DNA of 64,000 nucleotides from Segniliparus rotundus DSM 44985 (GCF_000092825.1 NC_014168.1:1603946-1667945); one strand, 5' to 3'; shown: positions 36,163 through 45,267, numbered from the stretch's first letter. A program made the numbers and translations. The notes: generated by a model from the sequence alone, not told the origin.

Positions 36163-37200
36163 GTGCATACCGTGGTGTTGCATCTGACTGATCTGCGGCC
36201 CGTGGTCGCCCCGGACGAGCTTGTTGCCAGCCTCGTCCCGCCGCCGACCTTCTCCGATGTCAGCTTCGCGAGCTACCGGCCCAACCCAGACGAGCCGAGC
36301 CAGGCTGCGGCGGTCGCCGCGGCGGAAGCCTTCGTCACCCAGGCCATGTACGTGCGCGGCAGCAAAGCGGGCCTGCTGCGCAAACCGCGACGAGGCATCG
36401 GGCTCTACCTCGACGGCGGGTTCGGCGTCGGCAAGACGCACCTTCTCGCTTCGAGCTACCACGCGGCCAAGACACCGAAGCTGTTCGCCAGCTTCGTGGA
36501 GATCACGAACTTGGTCGGAGCGCTCGGCATGGCCGACACCGTGGAGCGGCTGGCCAAGCACAGCCTGGTGTGCATCGACGAATTCGAGCTCGACGACCCG
36601 GGGGACACCATGCTCCTCTCCCGGCTGTTGAGCGAACTTTTCGACCGCTCCGTTTCGGTCGCCGCCACCTCGAACACCCTGCCCGGCCAACTCGGCGAAG
36701 GACGTTTCGCCGCGAATGACTTCCTCCGCGAGATCCGCCGGATCGCGGACGGCTTCCAAGTGGTCCGTGTCGACGGCCCCGATTACCGGCACCGGGACCT
36801 GCCCGCGCCGCCGGCGCCGCTCTCGCCGCAAGAACTCCAACTCAGGATCTCCCGAACGCACGGGGCCAGCCTGGACGAGTTCGACGATTTGGCCAAACAC
36901 CTGGCGACGCTGCACCCTTCGTGCTACCGGGAACTCGTGAACGGGGTGTCCGCGGTCGGGGTCTCAGGGATGCGGCCAGCGCAGGACCAAGCGGTGGCGT
37001 TGCGCTTCGTCGCCTTCATCGACCGGCTCTACGACGCGGGAACCCCGGTCCTCGTCGCGGGCGAACCCGCGGACAAGATCTTCACCGAGGAGATGCTCGC
37101 CGGGGGGTACCGCAAGAAATACTTGCGCGCGATCTCCAGGATCACGGCGCTCGCGCGGGCGGGGGAGTCGGTGGGGCTGAGCCCGACCTCGGTCCTCTAG
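36163..37200 (+). CDS. zapE: AFG1/ZapE-family ATPase (Rv2670c-like)
   Basis: A 345-residue P-loop ATPase. Walker A GGFGVGKTHLL is at residues 85-95, Walker B is VCIDEFELDDPGDT, the sensor-1 segment is AATSNTLPGQLGEGRF, and YRHRDLPAPP plus an arginine finger region REIRRIADGF follow. ZapE in E. coli acts at the division ring under stress; AFG1 acts in mitochondria. Mycobacterial role is unknown. The GTG at 36163 was chosen; GTGs at 36172 and 36175 are alternatives. It is divergent from the Rv2672-like gene. Confidence 0.9.
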   Translation: MHTVVLHLTDLRPVVAPDELVASLVPPPTFSDVSFASYRPNPDEPSQAAAVAAAEAFVTQAMYVRGSKAGLLRKPRRGIGLYLDGGFGVGKTHLLASSYHAAKTPKLFASFVEITNLVGALGMADTVERLAKHSLVCIDEFELDDPGDTMLLSRLLSELFDRSVSVAATSNTLPGQLGEGRFAANDFLREIRRIADGFQVVRVDGPDYRHRDLPAPPAPLSPQELQLRISRTHGASLDEFDDLAKHLATLHPSCYRELVNGVSAVGVSGMRPAQDQAVALRFVAFIDRLYDAGTPVLVAGEPADKIFTEEMLAGGYRKKYLRAISRITALARAGESVGLSPTSVL

Positions 37201-37406
37201 CGACGCCGCGGCCCTGGCGGGGAGCCCACCGCGTCGCTGATCCCGACGCCGCGCTTGTTGGTCCGTCGGAGTCTCGACGCGACGTCACGGCCCTGGCGGG
37301 GAGCCCACCGCGTCGCTGATCCCGACGCCGCGCTTGTTGGTCCGTCGGAGTCTCAGCGCGACGTCACGGCCCTGGCGGGGAGCCCACCGCGTCGCTGATC
37401 CCGACG
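37201..37406. repeat. 79-bp direct tandem repeat, about 2.6 copies
   Basis: Copies begin at about 37209, 37288 and 37367 (GGCCCTGGCGGGGAGCCCAC at each), giving an exact 79-bp period; the third copy matches for about 40 bp and then diverges. Only a few bases differ between copies. The array fills the space between the zapE stop and the convergent GH20 gene and supplies the last 13 codons and stop of that gene. It looks like a mycobacterial intergenic minisatellite (MIRU/VNTR-like). Confidence 0.92.
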
Positions 37407-38929
37407 AACTCGGCGTAATCCTCTGTGATCTTAGGGCTGCCCCAGACGACCTGGGCCAGGGCGCGCAGCATCGGGCCGAGCGTTGCCGCCACATCGGCTT
37501 CGTCCGGGCCGTGCCCGCCCTCCCAGAGGCACAGCTCCGCGCCGAGCCCTTCCGGGCTGCCCTGCGCCAGAACGCTCTCGCCGCTCGCGCCCAAGGGGTA
37601 CGCGTCAGGGGAGAAATAGCGGTACACCGTGGCCGGGTCCGGAGTCCGACGGCCGATCACGTAGTACAGCTGGCGGGAGGTCGAGTTGAGAAGCTGGTGC
37701 CCGGCGGCGGCCTCCTCCTGCGCGGAGAGGCCTGCGCCCGACCAATGGTCGATGCTGATGTCCGGGGCGACCGGCACAGTTGAGTCGAGAATGAGCGCGC
37801 TGTTCCAGATCCGCATGGATTTGCCCGCCGCCTTCACCAGCTCGTCCATCTCGTTGATGAAGCCATGGAAGAGATCCACGGGGTCCGCTCCCGCCCCGTA
37901 CCGGGCCACAGCGGCCTGGGTCAGTTCGGGATGCTGCGCGAACTGCTCAGGAGACATCCACTCGTCGGCTCCGAGGAACCAGACTTTCGCCGGGAACAGC
38001 GGCAAATACTCTCGGATGACGCGCGCGGCCAGCTCCCATGCCTCGGGCTTGGCCAGATTGAGCACAGTGAGGCCCCATTCGCCCTTAACACCGAGTTCAG
38101 AGTGTCGTGCGAGCAGGGCGCTGGCGTGGCCGGGCAGGTCGAACTCCGGGATGACCGTGATATGGCGGCGCCCGGCGTAGGCGACGAGGTCCGCGATTTC
38201 GGCCTTGCTGTAGTGCTGGGGGGCCACTGCTTCGGGCTCGGCGTCGCTCTGCACCCGGAACGCCTGGGAATCGGACAGATGCAAGTGCAGCGTGTTGTAC
38301 TTGAGGTACGAGAGCTCTCTGACGCGCTCGCGCAGCCAGTCGACGGTGTAGAACTTTCGCGCGACGTCCACCATGAACGCGCGCTCGGGCCAGTTCGGCC
38401 AGTCGCGCGCGGTCCCGCCAGGAAGGGCAGGCGACTGGCGCAGCCATTGGACAGCGGTGCGCGTGCCGAGGAAGGCCCCGGCATCGTCCGTCGCGGAGAC
38501 GACCAGGGTCCGCGCGACAGAAATCTCGTAGCCTTCAGCCCCGAACTGCGGGCCAGGGCCGAGTCGGCGCAGCTCGATGTCCCCGTCAACGGCTCCGTCC
38601 GCCGCGACGGCGAATCTGCGCCCGAGAACGGCTCCGAGGTCTTCGGCGAACACTTCGGCGGTCTCGCGAAAGGCCTCCGGGGCGACGATCCTCGCCGCCG
38701 CGCCGAGGTGGAACGCTCCGCCGCTTGGGGCCCAACGCTGCACGGAGGGGATGATGGGCGGCAACACCGCGCCGTCCGCCGAGGCAAGGCTCGCGGAAGC
38801 GTCCGACGGGGCCGCGCGGGAGGGGGCTTCGGGGCGGGCGCTCTGCTGCGCGCACGAGCAGCACAGCGCCGCAGCGACGATCAAAGCTGCGGCGCGTCGT
38901 GGCGGACGGAACCGAAACACCTGCGACAC
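37364..38929 (-). CDS. Exported family 20 beta-N-acetylhexosaminidase (lipoprotein)
   Basis: A 521-residue enzyme cleaving terminal GlcNAc or GalNAc. The signal peptide ends ALCCSC, a probable lipobox. A GH20b N-terminal domain precedes the catalytic barrel with GYEISVARTLVV, RAFMVDVARKFYTVDWLR, YNTLHLHLSDSQAF, VIPEFDLPGHASALL and the catalytic Asp322-Glu323 pair in WFLGADEW. The last residues (VGISDAVGSPPGP) are encoded by the neighbouring tandem repeat, so the natural C-terminus was probably replaced. Start is a GTG. Roles in peptidoglycan or chitin turnover are possible. Confidence 0.9.
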   Translation of the reverse strand: MSQVFRFRPPRRAAALIVAAALCCSCAQQSARPEAPSRAAPSDASASLASADGAVLPPIIPSVQRWAPSGGAFHLGAAARIVAPEAFRETAEVFAEDLGAVLGRRFAVAADGAVDGDIELRRLGPGPQFGAEGYEISVARTLVVSATDDAGAFLGTRTAVQWLRQSPALPGGTARDWPNWPERAFMVDVARKFYTVDWLRERVRELSYLKYNTLHLHLSDSQAFRVQSDAEPEAVAPQHYSKAEIADLVAYAGRRHITVIPEFDLPGHASALLARHSELGVKGEWGLTVLNLAKPEAWELAARVIREYLPLFPAKVWFLGADEWMSPEQFAQHPELTQAAVARYGAGADPVDLFHGFINEMDELVKAAGKSMRIWNSALILDSTVPVAPDISIDHWSGAGLSAQEEAAAGHQLLNSTSRQLYYVIGRRTPDPATVYRYFSPDAYPLGASGESVLAQGSPEGLGAELCLWEGGHGPDEADVAATLGPMLRALAQVVWGSPKITEDYAEFVGISDAVGSPPGP

Positions 38930-39144
38930 GTTGGCATATCATGCCAGATCCCGACCGCGCTGGACGGATGCGGCGGGCTCCGTCCTGGCGCGCTCCGCAC
39001 AAGACGTTCTCGAACGTCATCGTTGCAGCATGCCCACAGCCCCGCAGGCCGAGAGACGCGGACACCGCCGAGAGAGCAGAGAACGGAGCGCGGACAATAC
39101 GGCCCCGGTGAGCGCGCACGACGAGAAGAGGGGAGGATGCTCGC

Positions 39145-40356
39145 ATGGCTTTGTTGACTCTGGACGAAGTTCGGTTAGCGGCGGAGTTGCTCGCCCCGGT
39201 CGTGCATCGCACGCCGGTGGTGGCTTCTCGCGCCCTCACCGAGCGGTGCGGCACGCCGGTGTGGCTCAAGTGCGAGAATCTTCAGCGCACCGGTTCGTTC
39301 AAACCGCGCGGCGCCTACGCGAGGATCGCGCGGCTCTCGCCCGAGGAGCGAAAGCGCGGGGTGGTCGCGGCGAGCGCTGGCAACCACGCGCAGGGCGTGG
39401 CGTGGGCGGCCAGTGAGATGGGCGTCGCGTCGACGGTGTTCATGCCTGGGGGCGCGTCGCTTCCGAAAGTGGCCGCGACCAAGGCATATGGCGCCCAAGT
39501 CCGTTTGATCGGGGCCTCGGTGGACGAGGCGCTCGGGCACGCTCGGCGCTTCGCCGAGGAGACCGGCGCGGTGCTGATCCATCCCTTCGACCACCCCGAT
39601 GTGATCCTGGGCCAAGCAACATGCGGTTTGGAGGTCGCCGAACAGCTGCCCGCGACGAGGACGCTGGTCGTGCCGCTCGGCGGGGGAGGCCTGCTCGCGG
39701 GGATGGCGCTCGCCGTGAAAACGCTCCAGCCCGACATGCGCGTCATCGGCGTCCAGGCAGAAGGAGCCGCCGCGTGGCCCGAGTCGCTTCGGGCTGGCGC
39801 GCCCGTGGCGTTGTCCTCCATGTCCACCATTGCCGACGGCATCGCGATCGGCCTGCCGGGATCGGCGCCGTTCGAGCACGTCGCAGCGCTCGTCGACGAC
39901 GTGGTCACGGTGAGCGAAGAAGCGCTGTCCCGCGCGGTGCTGTTGTGCTTGGAGCGGCTCAAGCTTGTTGTGGAGCCCGCCGGAGCGGCCGCGGTCGCCG
40001 CGTTGATGAGCATTCCCGGGCCGGAGCTGGGATTGGCTGGCGAGGTGTGCGGCGTGCTGACCGGCGGCAACGTGGACCCTCTTTTGCTCACCAGAGTGAT
40101 CGCCCATGGCTTGCGCGCGGCGGGCCGCTATCTCACTGTCCAAGTGCGGGTGCGCGACCAGCCGGGCGGATTGGCCGAAGTGCTCGCCGTGTTCCAGCGG
40201 GTCGGGGCGAGCGTGGTGGACGTGACGCACTCGCGCATCGCAGAAGGCTTGAGCTTTGGCGACGTGCAGATCAGCGCCACTGTGGAAACCCGTGGCAGTG
40301 AGCATCAGAATGCAGTGCTCGCCGCTATTGCGGAGGCCGGGCTCGTGGTGGGATGA
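39145..40356 (+). CDS. ilvA: Threonine ammonia-lyase (threonine dehydratase) with C-terminal ACT domain
   Basis: A 403-residue PLP enzyme converting threonine to 2-oxobutyrate. The PLP lysine is Lys53 in RTGSFKPRGA; SAGNHAQGVAWAA and the phosphate-binding PLGGGGLLAGMAL loop follow. Residues 330-403 form one ACT-like domain (VRVRDQPGGLAEVLAVFQRVG, cited in part), which places it with the shorter single-ACT type. The ATG at 39145 has a GAGGATG lead. It overlaps the small downstream reading frame by 4 bp. Confidence 0.94.
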   Translation: MALLTLDEVRLAAELLAPVVHRTPVVASRALTERCGTPVWLKCENLQRTGSFKPRGAYARIARLSPEERKRGVVAASAGNHAQGVAWAASEMGVASTVFMPGGASLPKVAATKAYGAQVRLIGASVDEALGHARRFAEETGAVLIHPFDHPDVILGQATCGLEVAEQLPATRTLVVPLGGGGLLAGMALAVKTLQPDMRVIGVQAEGAAAWPESLRAGAPVALSSMSTIADGIAIGLPGSAPFEHVAALVDDVVTVSEEALSRAVLLCLERLKLVVEPAGAAAVAALMSIPGPELGLAGEVCGVLTGGNVDPLLLTRVIAHGLRAAGRYLTVQVRVRDQPGGLAEVLAVFQRVGASVVDVTHSRIAEGLSFGDVQISATVETRGSEHQNAVLAAIAEAGLVVG

Positions 40357-40596
40357 GCAGGCGCGGTTTCTCGCGGCGGGCGCTCTGGCGGCGGCCGGAC
40401 TGGCCCTTGTCCCGCCTGCCGAGGCCTGCGGAGACGAGCCCGCCGGAGTCTGCCAGCCCGCAGAGGGGCAGACCCTTTCGCGCGGTTCGCAGGTCACCGT
40501 GAACGGCTGGGAGGTCGAAGCGGAAGAGACGAGGTGACGTTCACGAAGAAAGGCACGGGCGTTTTCGTCAGTGTCCAGGACGCGCGCGCCCTTTAG
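40353..40596 (+). pseudogene. Small exported protein with two apparent single-base frameshifts
   Basis: Three frames join in order: a Tat-like lead MSRRGFSRRAL from the ATG at 40353; then AAAGLALVPPAEACGDEPAG and GSQVTVNGWEVEAEE in the next frame; then DEVTFTKKGTGVFVSVQDA and stop at 40594-40596. Each switch needs one extra base, and adding two makes 82 clean codons. It would be a small exported beta-rich protein co-translated after ilvA. It may be a pseudogene or reflect missed bases in the sequence. Family unknown. Confidence 0.35.
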
Positions 40597-41195
40597 GCCG
40601 TGTTCTCCAAATCCAGCAGGACCCGCTTGGCCTCCGCGCCGCCCCGGTACCCCCCTGCGGCCCCGTCCGAGCGAATGATCCGGTGGCACGGGACGACAAG
40701 GGGGATCGGATTCGTCGCGCAGGCCGAACCGACCGCGCGCACGGCCCGAGGACTGCCTGCCAGCTGCGCGAGCGTCGCGTACGTGGCAGTGGTCCCATAG
40801 GGGACTCCAGCGGCGAGGTGTTCGAGGACCGTGCGCCGGAAGCCTCTGGACAACTGCCAGTCCAACGCGAGGTCAAAGCAGCGCAACCGCCCCGAGAAAT
40901 ACGAGTCGAGTTGCCAGGCGAAGGCGTCGAGCCGACCAGGGGCCTGCAGGACGCGCGGGCTGATCTGATCGGCGAGACTCTGCAGGACGCCGTCGTGGCC
41001 TTCCCGAGCGAAAGCCACCCGGACCAGCCCCAAAGGCGTCGCCGCGGCCAGCAACGGCCCGAGCGGGGAGTCCACGACCCGGTAAGCGACGTCGAGCAGC
41101 CCTTGGTCCGCAGCAGCGGACGCGAGGCGGGCGCGGACACGGTCGAGATCGGCGCTCTCGACGGGGCACAGGTCGGTCGGGTCGATCTGTTTCAT
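40593..41195 (-). CDS. Methylated-DNA-protein cysteine methyltransferase with N-terminal extension
   Basis: A 200-residue Ogt-type repair protein. The acceptor is Cys170 in VVPCHRII, with the arginine finger region SPRAVRAVGSACATNP just before and YRGGAEAKRVLLDLE after. Before the usual domain start (YRVVDSPLGPLLAAAT) there are about 38 extra residues, including Cys10 and a helix DLDRVRARLASAAADQGLL. Its start overlaps the ECF sigma factor stop by 4 bp, so it is the last gene of an ogt-sigma-ogt operon. The extension could be a sigma-contact region; that is inference. Confidence 0.9.
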   Translation of the reverse strand: MKQIDPTDLCPVESADLDRVRARLASAAADQGLLDVAYRVVDSPLGPLLAAATPLGLVRVAFAREGHDGVLQSLADQISPRVLQAPGRLDAFAWQLDSYFSGRLRCFDLALDWQLSRGFRRTVLEHLAAGVPYGTTATYATLAQLAGSPRAVRAVGSACATNPIPLVVPCHRIIRSDGAAGGYRGGAEAKRVLLDLENTA

Positions 41196-41692
41196 CGTCT
41201 TTCCTGCTGTTCTGATCTGGAAGGATGTTTCAGGTACACGCGGCGCAGGGCGGCCACGCCATCGGAGGCTGCTCGCCGCACTGCGGCCGCGGTGCTGCCC
41301 GTGATGTCGGCCACCTGCTGGTACGGCAATCCGGCGAAATAGTGGTAGGCCACCGCTTGGCGTTGCTTCGCGGTGAGGGATCCGAGCGCGTCGTCCAGAT
41401 CGAGGTCCCGTCCGTCAGCCCGCTCGCGGGCGGGCTGTTCGGGCAGATCCGCCAGAGGGGCGGCCCTGCGGGCGGCTGCACGCAGAACGTCGATCGCTTT
41501 GCGGTGCGCGATCGTCACCAGCCATGCCTCGACGTTGGCGCCGACGGACAGATCCGGATAGGACTTCATCGCGGCAAGGAACGTCTCCGACCACACATCG
41601 TCCGCGTCAACGGGGCCCGCCACCGCGCGGGCGACGCGCAGCACAGTCGCGCCGTGCTGGGCGACCACGGTCTCGAACGGCTCCTTGGTCAC
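41192..41692 (-). CDS. ECF-type RNA polymerase sigma factor
   Basis: A 166-residue sigma-70 family protein. Region 2 runs ARAVAGPVDADDVWSETFLA, MKSYPDLSVGANVEAWLVTI (cited in part) and AHRKAIDVLRAAARR; region 4 has LGSLTAKQRQAVAYHYFAG and LPYQQVADITGSTAAAVRRA. No anti-sigma gene is present; instead it is embedded between two alkyl-DNA repair genes with 4-bp overlaps on both sides (GTGA upstream, ATGA downstream). It may control a DNA-alkylation response. The GTG at 41692 was chosen for the overlap. Confidence 0.9.
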   Translation of the reverse strand: MTKEPFETVVAQHGATVLRVARAVAGPVDADDVWSETFLAAMKSYPDLSVGANVEAWLVTIAHRKAIDVLRAAARRAAPLADLPEQPARERADGRDLDLDDALGSLTAKQRQAVAYHYFAGLPYQQVADITGSTAAAVRRAASDGVAALRRVYLKHPSRSEQQERR

Positions 41693-42234
41693 CACAGCAT
41701 GGCTTCGGCCGGGAGGAGCGCGCCCTCGTGTTCGAGCAGCGCGCGCTTGCGGTCCAGCCCGCCCGCGTACCCGGTGAGGCCGCCTGTCGAGCCGAGCACC
41801 CGGTGGCAGGGGATGATGATCGAGACCGGGTTGTGCCCGACGAATCCGCCGATGGCCCGAGGGCTGATCCCGCCGCCGATTTCCTTCGCGAGCGCCCCGT
41901 AGGTCGTGGTCTGGCCGAAAGGGACCTGTGCGAGCCTGCGCCACACCCGTTGCGCGAGCTGCGAGCCGCGCGGACGCAGTTCGAGGTCGAACTCCCGGCG
42001 GCTGCCCGCGAAGTACTCGCGCAACTGCGCGATGGCCTCGTTGAAGCTGTCGTCGCGAGCGGGGTCCGTCCTCGCGCCGAATGAAGACTCGTCAGGCCGG
42101 GTCCAATGTCCGGGGAAAAAGATCCCGGTGAGGCCCTCCTCGTCCCGGACGAGGGTCAACGGGCCGATAGCCAGCGTCCCGAGAAAGAATTCGACGACAA
42201 CGTGCCGGGCGGCGCTCGTGGTGGTGGACATCAT
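41689..42234 (-). CDS. ogt: Methylated-DNA-protein cysteine methyltransferase
   Basis: A 181-residue repair enzyme that transfers alkyl groups from O6-alkylguanine to its own Cys143 in IIPCHRV, with SPRAIGGFVGHNP before it and GYAGGLDRKRALLEHE after. It has the standard domain arrangement without an extension. It is the first gene of the operon with the ECF sigma factor and a second methyltransferase. A GAGGAGAG ribosome site precedes two consecutive ATG codons; the first was taken. Confidence 0.95.
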   Translation of the reverse strand: MMSTTTSAARHVVVEFFLGTLAIGPLTLVRDEEGLTGIFFPGHWTRPDESSFGARTDPARDDSFNEAIAQLREYFAGSRREFDLELRPRGSQLAQRVWRRLAQVPFGQTTTYGALAKEIGGGISPRAIGGFVGHNPVSIIIPCHRVLGSTGGLTGYAGGLDRKRALLEHEGALLPAEAMLW

Positions 42235-42481
42235 GCTCTCCTCTCGCTCTTCTCATGAAGACGCGCGGGCGGGAAGTTTTGTGAGGCCGGGGGCGACGAT
42301 TTCTGGCGCTCGGCAGGGGAGGGGCGCCACGCTCTCACTGTATCCCGAGGCCAGCGCGATCCCGAAGCCCGCCCGCGCGGGCAAGGTGGGGCCCCGCCCG
42401 CGCCAGCCAGCCGCCACAAGCCCGCCCGGTCGGCCGGACGAGTTGCCCGAGTTCGGGGCTGGCGCGCGGTAGCCTGCCTTG

Positions 42482-43291
42482 ATGCGAAGCCACCAGTACG
42501 GCGACATTCTCGCCCCCCGCCCCCGTCGGCAGCCCGCGCCGGAAGTCGTCGCGGAGATCGACATGGTCGTCGAGGACCGCGTCTCGGATTTCTGCGGCGC
42601 GGTCGTCGCCGTGGACACCGACCGCAAAGGCTACGTGACCTTGGAGGACGCGCGCGGAAACCGGCGTCTTTTCGAGATGCGCCCCGGGGCGTTCCTGTTG
42701 GAGGGCAAACCTGTGACGCTCATCCGCCCGCGGCTCGCCTCCGCAGACGCGCCCCTGCGCACCGCGTCCGGGTCCACAGCAGTCCCCGCGATGCCCGCGA
42801 AGGTTGCCCGAGCGAGCCGGATCTGGGTCGAAGGCGTCCACGACGCCCAGCTCGTGGAGCAAATCTGGGGTGACGACCTGCGCGTCGAAGGGGTGGTGGT
42901 GGAGCCGTTGCACGGAGTGGACGAACTCGCTGACCGGATCGCCGAGTTCTCGCCCGAGCCGGGGCGGCGCGTCGGCGTCCTCGTCGACCATTTGGTCCCC
43001 GGGAGCAAGGAGTCGCGGATCGTCGCCCAAGTGGCGCATCCGCACGTCCTCGTCACCGGCCATCCGTATGTGGACGTGTGGGAAGCGGTAAAGCCCGCGG
43101 CCATCGGCATCCCCAAATGGCCGAACGTGCCGCGCGGAGTCCCCTGGAAAGAAGGCGTCTGCCGCGCGCTCGGCGTGAAGGACACCGCTGCGATGTGGGC
43201 CAGGGTGCGCAAAGGCGCGAAGGACTACACGATGATCGAACAGCCGCTCTTGCGGGCCGTTGAGGAGCTGATCGACTTCGTCACGGCATGA
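42482..43291 (+). CDS. DUF3097 family protein (Toprim-like)
   Basis: A 269-residue protein of the DUF3097 family, widespread in actinobacteria with unknown function. The segments RIWVEGVHDAQLVEQIWGDD and VGVLVDHLVPGSKESRIV resemble the two acidic motifs of Toprim domains (Glu-Gly and Asp-x-x pattern), suggesting a nucleotide or nucleic-acid role. IGIPKWPNVPRGVPWKEG is a strong family signature. The ATG at 42482 is directly after a TTG that could extend it by one residue. Confidence 0.88.
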   Translation: MRSHQYGDILAPRPRRQPAPEVVAEIDMVVEDRVSDFCGAVVAVDTDRKGYVTLEDARGNRRLFEMRPGAFLLEGKPVTLIRPRLASADAPLRTASGSTAVPAMPAKVARASRIWVEGVHDAQLVEQIWGDDLRVEGVVVEPLHGVDELADRIAEFSPEPGRRVGVLVDHLVPGSKESRIVAQVAHPHVLVTGHPYVDVWEAVKPAAIGIPKWPNVPRGVPWKEGVCRALGVKDTAAMWARVRKGAKDYTMIEQPLLRAVEELIDFVTA

Positions 43292-43483
43292 GCCCAGAGC
43301 GCGGGGGAGGCCCTGCGGGCTCCTCAGCTCGTCGGCGCGACGGCTCGGGCGGCGAGGGCCGCGTAGGTTCCGAGGAACCCGCAAGCTGGCAGCGCCTTCT
43401 GCCACGGGTGGCCCGCTCGTTCGAAGACGGCTTTGTGCTCAACATCACAGCTGAGTCGTCTTCGTCGCACTACACTGAGCGCT

Positions 43484-45220
43484 ATGGCAACGACCGCAGA
43501 CCGCATCATCTCCGCGTTGAAGACGACCGGCGTGCGCCGGGTCTACGGATTGCCGGGGGACAGCCTCAACGGGTTCACTGACGCAATCCGCCGCAGCGAG
43601 GGCATCACCTGGGAACACGTCCGCCACGAGGAGACAGCCGCTTTCGCAGCAGCTGCCGAAGCGGCGCTGACCGGTCAATTGGCGGTCTGCGCGGGCAGCT
43701 GCGGGCCGGGCAACCTGCATTTGATCAACGGGCTCTTCGACGCGCAGCGCAGCGGGGTCCCGGTGTTGGCCATCGCGGCGCACATCCCGCTCGCCGAGGT
43801 CGGCTCCGGCTATTTCCAAGAAACCCGCCCGCAGGAGCTGTTCCGGGAGTGCAGCGTGTACACCGAGCTGGTCACCGGGGCGCAGACAGCGCCGCGCATC
43901 GTGGAGATGGCGATGCGCGCGGCCGTCGAAGAGCGCGGCGTCGCGGTGGTCGTCATTCCGGGGGAGGTCTTCTTGAGCCGCGCGGGCGAGGACGGCTGGC
44001 TCAGCAAACCCGTCGTGGCCACCCGCTCGGTGGCGCGCCCGGACGACGAGTCCCTGCGCCAGGCGGCCGAGATCATCAACGGGTCCCACAAGATCACCAT
44101 CCTCGGCGGCGCCGGGACGGCGGGCGCGCACGACGAGCTGGTCGGACTCGCCGCCGCACTGCAAGCGCCTATCGTGCACGCGTTGCGCGGCAAGGAGCAC
44201 ATCGAGTACGACAACCCGTACGACGTGGGCATGACCGGGCTTTTGGGGTTCGCTTCGGGCTACAAGGCGATCCGGGAGGCCGATGTGCTGCTCATGCTGG
44301 GCACCGACTTCCCGTACCAGCAGTTCTACCCGGAGAACGCGAAAATCATCCAGGTCGACATCCGGGGCCGCCAACTGGGGCGGCGGGTCCCCATCGACCT
44401 CGGGCTGGTCGGCACAGTCAAAGACACCATCGCGGCGCTGGCGCCGCTGCTGCGCCGCAACGACAATTCCCAGCACCTCGACCGCGCGGTCAAGCACTAC
44501 CGCAAGACCCGCGCGTCTCTCGACTCCCTGGCGGTCAACGACCACGACAAGACCCCCATCCGCCCGGAATACGTCGCGGGGCTCGTGGACCGGCTCGCCT
44601 CGGACGACGCCGTGTTCACGGTGGACGTCGGCTCACCGGTGGTCTGGGCTTCGCGCTATTTGACGATGAACGGCAAGCGACGGCTGGTCGGATCGTTCAC
44701 CCACGGCACGATGGCCTGCGCGTTGCCGCACGCGATCGGCGCGCAAACAGTCGACCGCCGCCGCCAAGTGGTCGCCCTCGCCGGCGACGGGGGTTTGACG
44801 ATGCTCTTCGGGGATCTCATCACGCTGACGCAGAACAACCTTCCCGTCAAGGTCGTCGTGTTCAACAACTCGTCGCTCAACTTTGTGGAATTGGAGATGA
44901 AGGCCGCCGGGATCGTCAATTTCGGCACCGAGCTGCACAATCCGGATTTCGCGGCGGTCGCCCGCGCGCTCGGCATTCCCGGTTTCCGGGTCGAGCAGCC
45001 CAAAGACCTTCAGGCCGCGCTCACGGAAGCGTTCGCCCACGACGGCCCGGCGCTCGTCGATGTGGTGACCGCGCGCCAAGAGCTGTCGATTCCGCCTGTT
45101 ATCACGGCCGAGCAGGCAAAGGGCTTCACCCTGTACGCGATACGCACGATCCTCGCCGGGCGGGCGGATGAACTCCTCGACTTGGTCTCGACCAACGTCG
45201 CCCGCCGGATTTTGGACTAA
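43484..45220 (+). CDS. poxB: Pyruvate oxidase / pyruvate:quinone oxidoreductase (PoxB-like) ThDP enzyme
   Basis: A 578-residue thiamine-diphosphate enzyme. The N-terminal Pyr domain has VYGLPGDSLNGFTDAI and the catalytic glutamate in VRHEETAAFAAAAEA; the middle domain has ITILGGAGTAGAHDEL and LMLGTDFPY; the PP domain carries the GDG motif in VVALAGDGGLTMLFGDLIT and FNNSSLNFVELEM. The set and the C-terminal tail point to PoxB, which decarboxylates pyruvate to acetate and passes electrons to quinone. Start is the ATG at 43484; the tail's membrane association is inferred from the family. Confidence 0.9.
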   Translation: MATTADRIISALKTTGVRRVYGLPGDSLNGFTDAIRRSEGITWEHVRHEETAAFAAAAEAALTGQLAVCAGSCGPGNLHLINGLFDAQRSGVPVLAIAAHIPLAEVGSGYFQETRPQELFRECSVYTELVTGAQTAPRIVEMAMRAAVEERGVAVVVIPGEVFLSRAGEDGWLSKPVVATRSVARPDDESLRQAAEIINGSHKITILGGAGTAGAHDELVGLAAALQAPIVHALRGKEHIEYDNPYDVGMTGLLGFASGYKAIREADVLLMLGTDFPYQQFYPENAKIIQVDIRGRQLGRRVPIDLGLVGTVKDTIAALAPLLRRNDNSQHLDRAVKHYRKTRASLDSLAVNDHDKTPIRPEYVAGLVDRLASDDAVFTVDVGSPVVWASRYLTMNGKRRLVGSFTHGTMACALPHAIGAQTVDRRRQVVALAGDGGLTMLFGDLITLTQNNLPVKVVVFNNSSLNFVELEMKAAGIVNFGTELHNPDFAAVARALGIPGFRVEQPKDLQAALTEAFAHDGPALVDVVTARQELSIPPVITAEQAKGFTLYAIRTILAGRADELLDLVSTNVARRILD

Positions 45221-45245
45221 CCCCCACCGCGCAAATTCCCCGAGC

Positions 45246-45267
45246 GCCGCGGCGTCCCCGCCGCGGC
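45246..45267. terminator. GC hairpin between convergent poxB and P450 genes
   Basis: A 9-bp perfect stem GCCGCGGCG / CGCCGCGGC with a TCCC loop lies between the poxB stop and the P450 stop. There is no T-run, but the placement suits a bidirectional terminator. Confidence 0.6.

Noticed and set aside
37201-37406. Tandem repeat as a CRISPR array
   Set aside because: Units are 79 bp direct copies without unique spacers, and no cas gene is present.
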